Origin: Brasenia schreberi
Lineage: Eukaryota; Streptophyta; Magnoliopsida; Nymphaeales; Cabombaceae
Direction of reading: 5' to 3'
DNA: 64,000 nt
NCBI GenBank assembly: GCA_036023115.1
Contig: JAYKKT010000090.1
Coordinates: 36,665,501 to 36,729,500, forward strand
Part shown: in pieces, positions 24,336 to 36,825 of the stretch
Layout of the letters: the number at the start of each line of letters is the position of its first letter
Numbering within the stretch: position 1 is the stretch's first letter
The notes under the pieces: generated by a model
Told to the model about the DNA's origin: nothing
The model's input: only the letters and a program-made list of their open reading frames with translations
Databases searched by the model: none
Position numbers and translations under genes: made by a program

Positions 24336-25850
24336 GTCTCACAATGTTCCTTTGCTACCTCTGAAGCTAAGAGCAGTTCTCATTGCGGATATTCTGTGCA
24401 CATATTGGATGAAGGTGATCCAATCTTTGGCTCGGTGTCTGCCAAAGGTATGCCATTTTGCGTTCATTTTGGTAATGATCTGCTATTCTCACCTACATGA
24501 TTAATCCTCGTGCTGTTTTGCTGGTTCATTAACGTACTATCTTATTTCTATTTAGTACAATTCAATCTTGTAAGATTGATCAATGCAAATACTAAGCCAT
24601 ACTTTCAAGAAAAACTAAAGATATTTAAGAAGAGTTATAGATAATGCAGATGGAAAATAACATTGGCTTCTTAACAGATTACTTGAGACGATGCCCACAT
24701 GTTATGAAAAGCGTTTTTGCTTCTATTCTAATGATTCCAGTGATCAACATACATGCAAACATACACACATATATATAGGTATATATATGCATATATGTAT
24801 GTATTGTATCTGCAGCATCACACTTATACTGTTCTAACCTTGTTGTGTTAGATCTTCCTCACCTATATCTGCTCCCTTTTCCTACATACCCATGTGAGAC
24901 ATTGAGTGTGTCACTTCCGAGAATGTCATATTTGAATCTTGTCATGCAGGTGCTTGTGTGGGATCACAATTTCGAAAATCATGGGTGTAGGGACACCACA
25001 ATAAGTATAAAACACAAGTATTGTTTTCTATACTTGATAATATCTCATAAGCTAAAACAAACTTAGGTGTAATGATTGTTCATCAATAATAATTGGTCAA
25101 TATTCCATAAAGTGTTCCTGCGGCATTACACTAAACTAAGTTAGAAACTATTTAAAATAGTGAGTATGGAGTCAAACACAGGAGAAGCATTATTGTTGAG
25201 TGCCAGAGTGAGCTTCCACTGCCAATTTTTACTTCTATAGTTTCTGTTAACCTACATGAAAGAATCAGAAAGCCTTATGTGAAAAATTCTCGACTGAAAC
25301 TGTATATGGGATGACACATAGAAGCCGGGAAACAAGTGAAAGTTTAGAGAGCTTATCCTTCTCATTTGTAATTGGTCTCACCTTCTTTTATTTTTTACTG
25401 TACTTCATGATTGTAATATCAAAAGCTTACTGTAGTCTCCCGGGGTGACTTTTTTTCCATGAAATATGGAGTCGTTTCTTATGCTTAGCACTATCTGATA
25501 CAATAATTACACTGAGCTCATGAATACCATGTATGCTAGATCTTTGGCTGTTCAGTTTATTGCTAGAACGGCTGTCCTGCTCTTTATTTTACCTCTTAAA
25601 GCTCCATATCCTCCTCTAGATTAGTTTCCCAGTTCAATTCTATTTAGTTTATGCAGACCTGGAGCCTCCTCATCCTAGACCCAAAACATCAATCAGGACA
25701 GCACAGAGGTTGATTGCACAAGGTATGGGACAGAAACCATCTTCAAATTTCAGTGCTATTGATTTGCGGAAACAAGAGGAAGCCAGGAGGAACTGCATTC
25801 AGGCACTCCAAAAATTAAGAAATGATGCATGGGGTGATGATGAACCTTAG
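24336..25850 (+). pseudogene. 3'-terminal exons of an R3HCC1L-like gene, 5' part not found
   Basis: Two exons join in phase: about 24336-24447 (ends VHILDEGDPIFGSVSAK, donor AAAG then GTATGC) and 25657-25850 (acceptor TTATGCAG). The second encodes DLEPPHPRPKTSIRTAQRL, then IAQGMGQKPSSNF and a DAWGDDEP end with a stop. From memory this matches the C-terminal end of plant proteins annotated as coiled-coil, R3HCC1L-like. The first exon would be the end of their RRM-like domain. A pyrimidine tract (24321-24330) precedes it but no AG follows in the right place, and no upstream exon was seen between the BEL1-like gene and 24.3 kb. It is either a truncated duplicate or a gene with distant upstream exons. 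The two visible exons have no stop or frameshift. Confidence 0.55.
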
Positions 25851-26267
25851 AAGTTTTCTCTCCCAACAGTGTCCTTCAATTTGTGCTTGAAGTCTGAGGG
25901 ATGTCTTCTAATAATCATACTTAAGGTTAGTTGTTTTTCCTAGAAAGCACAGTAAAGTTGAGAAGAGTTGCTTATTAATGAAAATTTGTGCTTCTTTTGT
26001 AGAACTCTTTTTGTGGAATAATCTGCTCTAATTGGTTGTATCGAGTTTCTTGTTTTTTGAGACATAAAATATGTTTCGTATTTTGGCTAGTGGCGTTCCT
26101 GGGTACCTACTAAGCAGTAGTAGAGATGTGACTCCTGTTTGTTGGATGCCCAGCTTGCAATTTTTGTTACTTCTTGGCAATGCCAAAATCATTTAGATTT
26201 CTAACCTGTTTAAATGTTTTAGAAAATTCAGTATTATATTTTCTTTTTGGTTTGGTCTGGGTTGGTG

Positions 26268-26371
<104 letters not shown>

Positions 26372-26689
26372 GGGGCTAGGGGTGGGGGTGGGGAAATAAA
26401 GACACTAATAGCAAGAGAGGTGGGAAGAAACAAAAAGGCTCCCAAAGTAGCTCAAGAAAAGTGAGAGTTGTGCACAAGTTTCTCAGAAAATAGCTAAAAG
26501 ATATGATAAAGGAGAAAACACAGGTTTTGTTAAAAATTTAGTTAAAAAGGAAATTTGCATTTGATCTGCCCCTCCTTTACATTACGTGAAGACACTTCTC
26601 ATGACACTTATTAATATGGTGTAGCTAAATGTGAATAATTCCTCAATAGTTATATATTGAAGAGCTTTATGAAATGGTTCTTTTTTTTC

Positions 26690-26798
26690 TTTCTTTTTGA
26701 TTAGGTAGCCCTACCAGACACACTTGGGTATTGAACTCGTATCCTTTTACCGGATACCCTGCTCCCCAGCCAGTGTGCTGTACCCCTTGGAGACATGA
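26690..26798 (-). mobile_element. Probable tRNA-derived SINE remnant
   Basis: The plus strand reads GGTAGCCCTACCAGACACAC, GGGTATTGAACTCGTATCC and CCAGTGTGCTGTACCCC. The arrangement follows the S2 layout, but similarity is weaker. Confidence 0.4.
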
Positions 26799-27027
26799 AA
26801 TAATTCATTTGTACAATTCCTGTTGTGTAATAGAACAAGGAAAGACAATCTTGCTTGCCGATATACAACTGAATAAATCATGATCCAATAATTCATTTAT
26901 CTGTATACCAGTATTTAGTCATATTTCTGGATTCACTTGTTGGCAGGATTGTGGGTGTGAGCCACCTAGTTTGCCATTGGCTCTTCACATGGATTGGTGG
27001 AAACTGAATTATCATTTTTTTACTTGC

Positions 27028-27044
27028 ATCGGTGCTTGGCCCAA
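27028..27044. repeat. Left target-site duplication of RTE copy F
   Basis: ATCGGTGCTTGGCCCAA, identical over 17 bp to 30111-30127. Confidence 0.95.
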
Positions 27045-30000
27045 ATGTAGTGAATCAATTGCAGAGAGGGTTCCCACATCATGGACGGGTGTGGGTAAAG
27101 AAGTTAGTCCCGCTACATTGTCGCCCGAATGTAGTGAAAAATTTTCAGAAAGGGTCTCCGCATTTTGATTATGGACGGATGCGGGAGGTAAGGAAGCTAG
27201 TCCTAGATAATAAGATTCGTATTGGTTCTTGAAATATCGGAACATTATCGGGTAAGCTAATGGAGGTGGTAGATACTATGATTCGGAGAAAGATTCATAT
27301 TTTATGTTTACAAGAGACAAAATGGGTTGGAGAAAAAGCAAAGGAGATAGAATATACAGGTTTTAAATTATGGTACTCAGGTAAAGAAAAGGCTCAAAAT
27401 AGAGTTGGTATTATCATAAATAAAGATTTAAAGGAGAGTGTAGTAGACATACAACGATATGGTGACCGAATCATGACGTTGAAATTAGTGTTAGGAGCAA
27501 AGGTTTTGAATATAGTTTGTGCTTACGCACCCTAAGTAGGACTAGAAGATAGTATAAAGACAGTTTTTTGGGAAGAGTTAGATAAGGTGTTTCAAAAGAT
27601 TCCACAAAGGGAGATGATTTGTTTAGGAGGAGATTTAAATGGACATGTCGGTAAAGAGGCATTAGGATATCAAGGGATTCATGGAAACTTTGGTTTTGGG
27701 GATATAAATGAGGAAGGTAGGGAGATTTTAAATTTTGCTATATCATTTGATCTCTTTATAGTCAATACAATCTTCAAAAAACGAGATGAACATTTAATTA
27801 CTTATAAGAGTGGCTTATCACAAACACAAATTGATTACTTTATTTGTAGAAAAAAAGATAGAGCGTGTTGTAAAGATTGTAAGGTAATTCGAGGAGAAAG
27901 TTTAACCACCCAACATTGACTTTTAGTTATGGATTTACAAATAAAAAAATGGACAAAGAAGAAAAGAGTGCATCGAGCTATTTGGACTAAATGGTGGAAC
28001 CTCAAAAGCGAGAAAGAAGATATATTTAAACAGAAAGTCCTTCAAGGAGATGTTTGGAATTATGTTGGCACACCCTTTGATATGTGGAACAATATGGCTA
28101 TACATATTAGGAAAGTGGCGAAAGATGTGTTAGGGGTATCTAAGGGAGGTGTACCGGGACAAAAAGAAGCTTGGTGGTGGAGTGAAGTAGTACAAAATAA
28201 AATCAAGGCAAAGAGGGCATATTACAAATTACATTATGCTAAGAAAACTAGTGAAAATTTAGAAGCTTATAAGAAAGCAAAGAAGGAAGCAAAAAAGGCC
28301 GTTAGTGAAGCAAAAGCTAAGATTTGGGAGGACTTATATAAAAAACTCAACTCAAAAGAGGGTGAAAGAGATATTTTTAAGATAGCTAGGGCTAGAGATA
28401 AGAAAACTAAAGATCTTAATTATGTTAGATGCATAAAAGACGAGGATGAAAAAATTCTAGTGGCAAATGATGATATAAGAAATAGATGGAAAAACTATTT
28501 TTAAAATCTTTTTAATGAAAATAAAGATGTTAGTATTAGTTTAAGAGATTTAGCCAAGTCAGAAAAGTATATAAACCACAATTTCTACCGACGTATTCAA
28601 AAGAATGAAGTCAAAGAGGCTCTTAAACATTTGAAGAGTGGTAAATCGTTAGGACTAGATAATATTCCTATAGAAGTTTGGAAAATACTAGGAAAAATAG
28701 GAATCACTTGGCTCATAAGACTATTTAATGAAATATGGAAAAACCAAAAGATGTCCGAGGAATGGAGAGCAAGTACACTTATACCCGTATATAAGAACAA
28801 GGGAGACATTCAAAATTGTGCGAATTATCGAGGTATCAAGTTAATGAGGCATACTATGAAATTATGGGAAAGAATTATCGAACGTAGGTTAAGACAAGTA
28901 TCAAGTACAACACAGAACCAATTTGGATTTATTCCAGGTAGATCTACTATTGAAGCGATTCACCTTTTGAGACGTCTTATGGAACATTTTAGAGCAAAAA
29001 AGAAAGATCTTCACATGATATTTATTGATCTAGAAAAAGCTTATGATAGGGTACCGAGGGAGGTTCTTTGGAGAACTTTGGAAAAAAGAGGTATCCCATT
29101 GACATATATTAACCTTATAAGAGATATGTATGATGGTGCAAAAACATGTGTGAAGACTCATGAAGGAACGACAGACTTCTTTGAAGTTAATATTGGGTTA
29201 CATCAAGGATCAACTTTAAGTCCATACTTATTTATAATGGTGATGGATGAGTTAACAAAATATATTCAAGATGAAGTACCTTGGTGTATGTTATTTGCAT
29301 ATGACATTGTATTAGTGGAGGAGTCTAAGGAAAAAGTTAATAGAAAATTGGAACTATGGAGAGAAACATTAGAAAGCAAAGGCCTCCGACTTAGTAGAAC
29401 AAAGACAGAATATATGGAATGTAAGTTTGATCATTTGGCTACTTCAGAGGACATAGAAATTAAAATTGGCACACATTGCATTCCCCAAAAAGAAAGTTTT
29501 AAATACCTAGGGTCAATTTTTCAAAGTGATAGAAGAATTGATGGAGATGTTACACAGAATTAATGCTGGTTGGTTAAAATGGAGAGGAGCATCAGGTATT
29601 CTTTGTGATAAGAAGATACCATTAAAATTAAAAGGTAAATATTATAGAGCAACAATTAGGCCTGCCATGTTTTATGGTTCTGAATGTTGGGCAGTTAATC
29701 ATCAACATGTACAAAAGATGTCTGTGACAGAAATGAAGATGTTGAGATGGATGAATGGTCATACAAGAAAAGACCGTATACATAATGAGGTTATTAGAAA
29801 CAAATTAGGAGTGGCACCAATAGAGGATAAAATGAGAGAACATCGTTTAAGATGGTTTGGACATATAGAAAGAAGATCAAAAGAAGAACCTGTAAGAAGG
29901 TTAGAAAAACTAAATTTGGAAAGTATTAAAAGAGGTAGAGGACGACCACAAAAGTGTTGGAAAGAAACAATAAAGAATGATCTAGCTTATTGGGAGTTAA

Positions 30001-30110
30001 CTGCTAACACGGCACACTATAGGGATCTGTGGAAACAAAGAATCCATGTAGCCGACCCCGTCTAGTATGGGAAAAGGCTTAGTTGTTGTTGTTGTTGTTG
30101 TTGTTGTTGT
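27045..30110 (+). mobile_element. Near full-length RTE-clade LINE (copy F)
   Basis: 3066 bp lie exactly between two perfect 17-bp direct repeats (27028-27044, 30111-30127). In order: a leader with two CGCCCGAATGTAGTGAA-type words, one endonuclease plus reverse transcriptase reading frame, a very short 3' end (TAGTATGGGAAAAGGCTTAG) and a (TTG)n tail. Microsatellite tails and lack of poly(A) are typical of the RTE clade. Compared with copy B2 about 223 bp of the 5' leader are absent, so a complete element would be about 3.3 kb. Perfect flanks indicate the youngest large insertion here. Confidence 0.93.
27179..30065 (+). pseudogene. Disabled RTE LINE polyprotein (AP-endonuclease and reverse transcriptase)
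   Basis: The frame from the ATG at 27179 (MREVRKLVLDNKIRIG) to the TAG at 30065 is broken by stops at 27230 (TGA), 27533 (TAA), 27917 (TGA) and 28502 (TAA), and by a 2-nt deletion near 29556. Endonuclease motifs are visible: LCLQETKWVG, IQRYGDRIMTLKL, GGDLNGHVG and QIDYFI. Reverse transcriptase motifs follow: [43 protein letters not shown]. The catalytic box reads LFAYDIVL where LFADD is expected, so one metal-binding Asp is Tyr. The C-terminus has [17 protein letters not shown]. It encodes target-primed retrotransposition but is not functional as read. Confidence 0.9.
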
Positions 30111-30127
30111 ATCGGTGCTTGGCCCAA
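30111..30127. repeat. Right target-site duplication of RTE copy F
   Basis: Identical to 27028-27044 and directly follows the (TTG)n tail. Confidence 0.95.
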
Positions 30128-30448
30128 CCTGTTGGTGATTCTATGAGTCAATCTTACCTGAAAGGACGTCCCAAGAATGAACTGGGATCATTTTTTGGTG
30201 TCATTGGATGTTAATCATGGCTGCCCTTTGCTCTTGACTGGTATCCTGGACTCGTTATTGTGTGGGAAGAGTACTGTTCATTTTGCAGTTTGGACTGCTT
30301 GGACTATCGTTGGTGTCTTGAAATATTGCTCGAATATGTGGCTATTTGTAGAATAAGTCAGATACTTTCATGCTACATAATGAAATTCTTGTTTACATCT
30401 ATTGCCTATACGATAAAATGTCTCTCTTTGTGTGTTGTGTGTTGTGTG

Positions 30449-30499
<51 letters not shown>

Positions 30500-31560
30500 A
30501 TGTTCTTACGAACGCTTGGTAAGATATAATGCTGATTATATTGTGCATTCCATCAAAAGGAAACTGTTTCACTGTTGGAAATTTCGTGTAACTAGTAATC
30601 CTCTCTCACTCTCTCTCTCTGAAGCAGACGCACATATACGTTTATGTATGCGGCTACAAGATTGTAATGTATATAAGGGAAATATGGCATTTCTTTTTTT
30701 TTCCTTTTTAAAAAATGGACTACAGTTGTAAACCCATGAAGATGTGATCGGCAGTCAAGAAATATGCTATTTCTTCTTCGACATTTCTTGCGTGCATTCT
30801 GAATTTTACTTCAATTTAGTGTTTATAAGTGGAGTAAGTTGGAGACGTGACCAAGAAACATATATTCCGCCCTTCCAGTTGCATAAAGAGCCCCTCGGCA
30901 CTCCTGGCCAATACCAGTAAAAACATCTCTGAGTCCTTGGGATGAAACGAGGCCTCAAAATGTTAATGTCGTTTAGCTCTTTATTTGTTTATTCTGATCA
31001 TATCATCGAGTATTTCTGTTTCCGTATTGTTCGTGAATGTCATTTTTTAACCTACAGTAGATTGCCAACACTCTGAACAGGCAAAACTTAAAATCTGATG
31101 CTTATCAGAGAGAATAATCAAAGGTCAGGAAGAAAAGACGATCTCTGATGGGTGAAGATGCTTCATTTCTTGTGAAAGAGTTCTGAAGACTTTAGATGGG
31201 ACAGATCCAAAATGCTGTACAAATTTAAACGTTTCACGTCCCACTCCAGAAATGAAATTGTGGATGGTCAGTCTGCCAATTTCGCTCCAATATTATGAAA
31301 AGACAGGCTTTTTGTTCGGTCGAAGAATTGGCTAAACTGAGTCAACATGGGACCAAGTTGAGAAGAAGAGCATTGCATGTGGGTGAGCAATTAGTCATAC
31401 AGGACATCATTTTGGGTCCAGGCTCTACAAGTTTGGAAGTAGGGGTGCAACCCGAGCAGCTCATGAGCTACTCGAGCAAGGCTCAAGAAAGACTAAATTC
31501 GGCTGCATCTTGTTGAGCTCAAGCCAAGCTGGAGTTGGTAACAAGTCAACCCTTCCAATT
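30128..31560. other. Intergenic stretch with a (GA)n microsatellite
   Basis: (GA)n lies at about 30457-30496. No gene was recognised. An AGCTCATGAGCTACTCGAGC-type degraded repeat lies near 31450-31540. Confidence 0.5.
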
Positions 31561-31562
31561 TA

Positions 31563-32706
31563 ATCAATTGTGCGAATTATTGGGGTATCAAGTTAATGAG
31601 CCATACTATGAAATTATGTGAAAGAATTATCGAACGTAGATTATGACAAGTATCGAGTACAATACAAAACCAATTTGGATTCATGGCAGGCATATCTACT
31701 ATTGAAACATTTTAGAGCAAAAAAGAAAGACCTTTAGATGATATTTATTGATCTAGAAAAAGCTTACGATAGGATACCAAGGGATGTTTTTTACATAACC
31801 TTGGAAAAAAAGGGGTATCCCAGAATTATTGAACGTAGATTACGACAAGTATCGAGTACAACACAAAACCAATTTGGATTCATGGCAGGCATATCTCCTA
31901 TTGAAACATTTTAGAGCAAAAAAGAAAGACTTTTAGATGATATTTATTGATCTAGAAAAAGCTTACAATAGGATACCAAGGAATGCTTTTTACATAACCT
32001 TGGAAAAAAAGAGGTATCCCATTGTCATACATAAACTTACGATGGAACAAAAAAATATGTAATGACTCATGAAGGAATAAAGGACTTCTTTGAAGTTAAT
32101 ATTGAGTTACATCAATGATCAACTTTATGTCTATACTTATTTATAATGATGATTGATGAGTTAACAAAATATATTTAAGATAAAGTACCTTGGTGTATGT
32201 TATTTGCAGATGACATTGTGTTAGTGGAGGAGTCTAAGAAAAAAGTTAATAGAAAATTGAAACTATAGAGAGAAACATTAGAAAGTAAAGACTTCCGACT
32301 TAGTAGAACAAAAACAAAATACATGGAGTGTAAGTTTGATCATTCCGTTACTTCAGAGGACATAGAAATTAAAATTGACACACATTGCATCCCAAAAGGA
32401 AAGTTTTAAATACCTAGAGTAAATTTTTTAGAGTGATGGAAGAATTGATGGAGACGTTACACATAAAATTAATGTTGGTTGGTTAAAATGGAGAGGAGCA
32501 TCCGGCATTCTTTGTGATAAGAAGATACCATTAAAGTTAAAAGGTAAATATTATAGATCAGCAATTAGACCGTTTTATGGTTCTGAGTGTTGGGCAGTTA
32601 ATCATCAAAATGTACAAAAGATGCCTCTGACAGAAATGAAGATGTTGAAATGGATGAGTGGTCATACAAGAAAAGACCCTATACATAATGAGGTTATTAG
32701 AAACAG
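31563..32706 (+). mobile_element. Degraded internal fragment of RTE LINE (copy C) with tandem duplication
   Basis: Reverse-transcriptase sequence from the NYxGIKLM region to HNEVIRN, with many stops. Both ends of the element are missing. A 199-bp segment (31624-31822) is repeated directly at 31823-32021. The catalytic box codons read GCAGATGAC (Ala-Asp-Asp), unlike copies A, E and F. Confidence 0.8.
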
Positions 32707-32709
32707 GGG

Positions 32710-33790
32710 CCGTTGTAAATTTTACGGCACCAACTTATCAATGCTTATTTTGGTGCCTGTTTTGTTATTTGTTTTCTCCTTTTATCCTCCATTCACACAC
32801 AAATGCAAAGTTGAAGAAACAAAGCACTACCTTATCAGCTCATAGTAAGGTGGCAATCGAGTTATGTTTCCCATCTACTAGTTGTTGGAAGTAACCGGCA
32901 TATTACATGTATAAACAAATAATATGCCATGCAATCAATTTTAACATGTGTATATCAATCCATAACACATATCCAAAGAAAGCCATACATACCCGACGGC
33001 AGGACAAAAATAGAATTAGTCACTTATTTGATTGGGTTGTCTTCACGAACTTGCTCCAAAGAAATGTATGCCTCGCTATCAAGGCACCCATGAATGTTGT
33101 TGGCTTTCTCCTAAGATCAATCTTTCATGTGGATGAGAGCACATACCTCAACTCAAGCCATCTTGTATCGCGATTCAATCACCTATCAATCATATAGCAA
33201 AACGCACACAGGCACATACACAACAAAAAGAAAAATCGTTGTGTTAGAGAATGAAAGAAAGAGAGGAGGATCTAATGTTGTCAGGTTTTATTAACTGCAT
33301 ATTAGGAACCCTAATATGAGATTTTATAGTACAGACAGATGTGTCATGCCTCCTCGGATGTTGTGCAATCAAAACTTTCTTATAAAAAAAAAAGCGAAAA
33401 CAATTCTCTAAAACCCAAGACTCAGGCCCGACCCAATGTGTGCATGTGTAGTCATCTATGCCATATCCAAACTCTTTAGGGTGAATGTTCAAAGTTATGC
33501 ACGAGCCCTTTCTACAGGTGACTTTAATACTTGTATTTTCAATTTTATTAAATATTTATAAAATAAGCTTTTAGAGGGTATTAATCATGACTAAAGTGAA
33601 TTAATGTTACGTAGGTTTAATTGGGCCCACCAACATTTAATTATACCATTAAGTCCAACAAAAATAACTGATAGATACATTGTTTGTCAAGGGGTTCCCC
33701 ATGAGCTTATGCCTCCAAAGCCGAACCTTTTCATGGACGATAGTGGCTAAGCTGATTGGCCTATCTTTTGGCAACACCGGGTTGTGAAAT
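32710..33790. other. Intergenic stretch without recognised feature
   Basis: Short frames only, with no domain seen and no intact repeat recognised. Confidence 0.5.
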
Positions 33791-33791
33791 T

Positions 33792-33934
<143 letters not shown>

Positions 33935-34345
33935 GTATAGCTAGCATATTAAAACAAATCTCAAAACATCTTTCGTTAATAGATTTGTTGAAATTTGAAT
34001 TAAAAAATAAAAATAAAAAATCACGTGAAGAAAGTATATATACAAAAGTACATATATATTTCTTGTTTTTAAATTCAAATTTCACCATCTATCACCAAAA
34101 TACATTATTGAGATATAATATATGTATATTATATATATGTACATATATGTTTTGGTGATAGATGTATATATACCATGATATATATATGTAGAAAGTGAGA
34201 AAGAGGGAGAGATAGCATGGTATAACTAGCGTATAAAAATAAATCTCAATCATCTTTCATGAATTTGTTGAAATTTGAATTTAAAAAGTAAAAAATATTG
34301 ATCTGAATAAAGTATACCTACTTTGCTTATATATATAGAGAGAGA
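33935..34345. mobile_element. Two family-Y-like MITE remnants, TA/GA-flanked
   Basis: TATAGCTAGCATATTAAAAC, AAATCTCAAAACATCTTTCG and TTGTTGAAATTTGAATT near 33.94 kb are repeated in variant form near 34.22 kb (TATAACTAGCGTATAAAAAT, AAATCTCAATCATCTTTCAT, TTGTTGAAATTTGAATTT). ATCACC-type inverted words and short TA or GA runs lie around them. Confidence 0.5.
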
Positions 34346-34902
34346 TGATACATGCGCCAAAATAAAACTTCGATTAATGACCACCTTCTAAGAATTTGTC
34401 TCGTTACGACCATGAAAAGACTTGGTTAGCTGCACCAAGCGCCTATACCAACCCTGAAATGGTTCAACTTTGTTTTGGTTCCGCCATATATTGCTTCTTG
34501 TTTAGGTCAATTCTTATGGGTCTACCGAAAATAACTGTATAGGAAAAAAAAGGATGGAGTTAGGATCTATAGGGGGTCAACCCAGCAAGCGGGCCCAGCC
34601 ATCCTTATCGTGATGCACTCAAATGACGTCAGGATCTATGCTCGTTGGAATATGTACATACATGTGCCTAATATGGAATGCAACTGTCCTTAGGCTTTTT
34701 CTTCTTGACTCAACCCTTCATGTCAACGGATTCGATTGGGTTTGGATTCGGGTGAGTGTAGGTCCAGGTACCACAGTAGGTAGTACCAGCTGACCCGACT
34801 CTCACGTCGAATCGGAATTTGGCGTCACTTTCATGATAAACCATGTCCTGATTCATATAGTAGTCACACATTACGGGTCTAGATTGGATACCTTAATTGT
34901 GG

Positions 34903-35128
34903 GATGTAGAATATACTCATTATATAACAAGCAAGAGCTCATGGTAGGGAGAGTCCTACCATTGTGTTATCGATCAATTTGTGATAATGAGTGTCAAAAA
35001 AATATATAAAACTTAGATGTAGAATATACTCATTATATAACAAGCAAGAGGTCATGGTAGGGAGATTCCTACCATTGTGTTATCAATCAATTTGTGATAA
35101 TGAGTGTCAAAAAAATATATAAAACTTA
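34903..35128. repeat. 113-bp tandem duplication
   Basis: 34903-35015 is repeated directly at 35016-35128 with three base differences noted (for example AAGAGCTCATGG against AAGAGGTCATGG). No coding content. Confidence 0.9.
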
Positions 35129-35458
35129 GTTAGCGACAGTTTGGAACGACTGATTCGGTTTGAAATGATTGGTTTTTTGCAGTTTCAGTTACCACCCGTT
35201 CCGTCAGTGGTACCCCGTTCTGTCGGTGGTACGGTTCCAGTTTAAACTGTTGAACCGGTTTGAGAGAGAGAGAGAGAGGGGCCAACACATCAATGTAAGC
35301 ATTTGGGGTTTGATTTGAATCGGTTTAAGCCAACTTGGACCTGTCTGAACTTTTGTCGGATCACTTTTAAAACAACCCGGAGGCGACCTGGGTTGCTAAT
35401 TCCTGACCCGCACACAGAAGCAGTGGCTCTTGGTGAGCTTGGATGTGTGCTACTTGTG

Positions 35459-35627
35459 GTACAACAACAACAACAATTAAGCCTTTTCCCATACTAGATG
35501 GGGTCGGTTATATTGATTCTTTGTTTCCACAAAGCTCTATCATGTGCTATGTTAGCAGTTAACTCACAATAAACTAGATCATTCTTTATTGTTTCTTTCC
35601 AATACTTTTGTAGCCGTCCTCTACATT
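35459..35627 (-). mobile_element. Short 5'-truncated RTE LINE copy with perfect TSD
   Basis: Only about 170 bp of the RTE 3' end with its (TTG)n tail (CAACAACAACAACAATTAAG on the plus strand). It is flanked by perfect 13-bp copies of TGTGCTACTTGTG (35446-35458 and 35628-35640). Confidence 0.85.
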
Positions 35628-35994
35628 TGTGCTACTTGTGATAATAGAAAGAATTCTTTCGAACATTTACATCGCACGCAAGTGAACAATATCTCCGGAA
35701 ATTTGTAAGTCAACCATAATATTAATCAATTTCAAGTGCATAATGATCAATATTTACAATAATTAAATTGCACCTCAAGGCCTCCTATTTTTGCAGGCAG
35801 AGGACAGCGTAAGCTATTCCTTTCATGCAGTTGTTTAGGTTCTCTGAGATTGCAAGTCAATTTACCTTCAATAATTTTTTAAGGAAATGTACTATTCTAA
35901 AAGAAAGTAAATTTATTTCTTTATTTTGAAAATCAAGGTATCTTAGTCACAACAACTACGTGGGAGTGGCTCGCTCCTTCAGGACACAAACAAG

Positions 35995-36165
35995 GGCAGA
36001 TCTACATTGGGTCAAGATGAGGTATTCGTCTCACCTGAAATTTCAAAAATCAACTTAAAGTCTATAGCCTATGATGAGATCCATGAGCTATAATACATAA
36101 TTAGCCCTACTCAAAACCATTCAAAGGACCGTTCGCCGCTTAAAGTCTATAATCCATTTACCATC
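35995..36165. mobile_element. MITE remnant, GGCGGATC family
   Basis: GGGCAGATCTACATTGGGTC at the left, then internal words (AAAATCAACTTAAAGTCTAT, ATGAGCTATAATACAT) shared with the 10.39-kb copy. The right end is unclear. Confidence 0.5.
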
Positions 36166-36243
36166 CAAGTTCGCTTTAATAAAACAAACTGAATTAGCAC
36201 CAAGGAATAAAGATTCCCCTTACTAGGAGTTATAACTCAAGGG

Positions 36244-36422
36244 GGTGTTTGATTGCGAGTTTAGGAACTACAGAACTGAAACTCTAGTTCCAGTTCTAAC
36301 TGCCGACCTTTAGGAGTGGTATGATCTCTTTTCTACTATGTGATAAGACCTGCATTTGATTATGACGAGAACTGGAACTGTAGTTCCAGTTCCATAGTAT
36401 CAGTCTTTTGTTATCAAACACC
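36244..36422. mobile_element. MITE with GGTGTTTGATT terminal inverted repeats
   Basis: GGTGTTTGATTGC at the left pairs with TTATCAAACACC at the right, and inside, AGTTCCAGTTC words occur in both orientations. The GGTGTTTG end resembles Tourist-like or hAT-like MITEs. The target duplication was not resolved. Confidence 0.6.
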
Positions 36423-36721
36423 GATACATGGGGCTTACGTATAAGCGAGGCAGGAGCCGGGCACAGCAAGGATGATCGCACTCAACTGTTGATCCATGGA
36501 CCCACCCCGAGTAATTATGATGGTAGGCAACCCAATTTGACCTAATATGAGTCAATCTAGCTCGGAAGACTCCAGCAGTGGGCTCGAAAAGGCTGACCAT
36601 GTTTTAGATCAAGACTCGAGTCATTTTGCCCACGACCGGCTCTGAGCTCTTGATTAAAAGGTTACTAAATTATGTTTGACCCAGACTTAAATCAAATAAA
36701 TTATCTAAATTACACAAAGAA

Positions 36722-36825
36722 CAGTACCTCACCTAGCTGGTGATTTGAGGCGAAATTTGAAGGTCACGATTTCGATATCCAGAGTATGCATCTTGCCTCC
36801 CCATTGTACCTAAAAAAAAATCTCT
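36722..36825 (+). mobile_element. tRNA-derived SINE, head type S2
   Basis: ACCTCACCTAGCTGGTGATT, GAAGGTCACGATTTCGATAT (degenerate B box), GTATGCATCTTGCCTCCCC, ATTGTACC and an A run. Confidence 0.6.

Noticed and set aside
28631..29563. 310-residue reverse transcriptase frame as a host gene or retron-like system
   Set aside because: It lies inside a LINE with matching target-site duplications, a TTG tail and many sister copies.
34903..35128. Direct repeats as a CRISPR-like array
   Set aside because: There are only two adjacent 113-bp units without spacers, in a plant genome; it is a simple tandem duplication.
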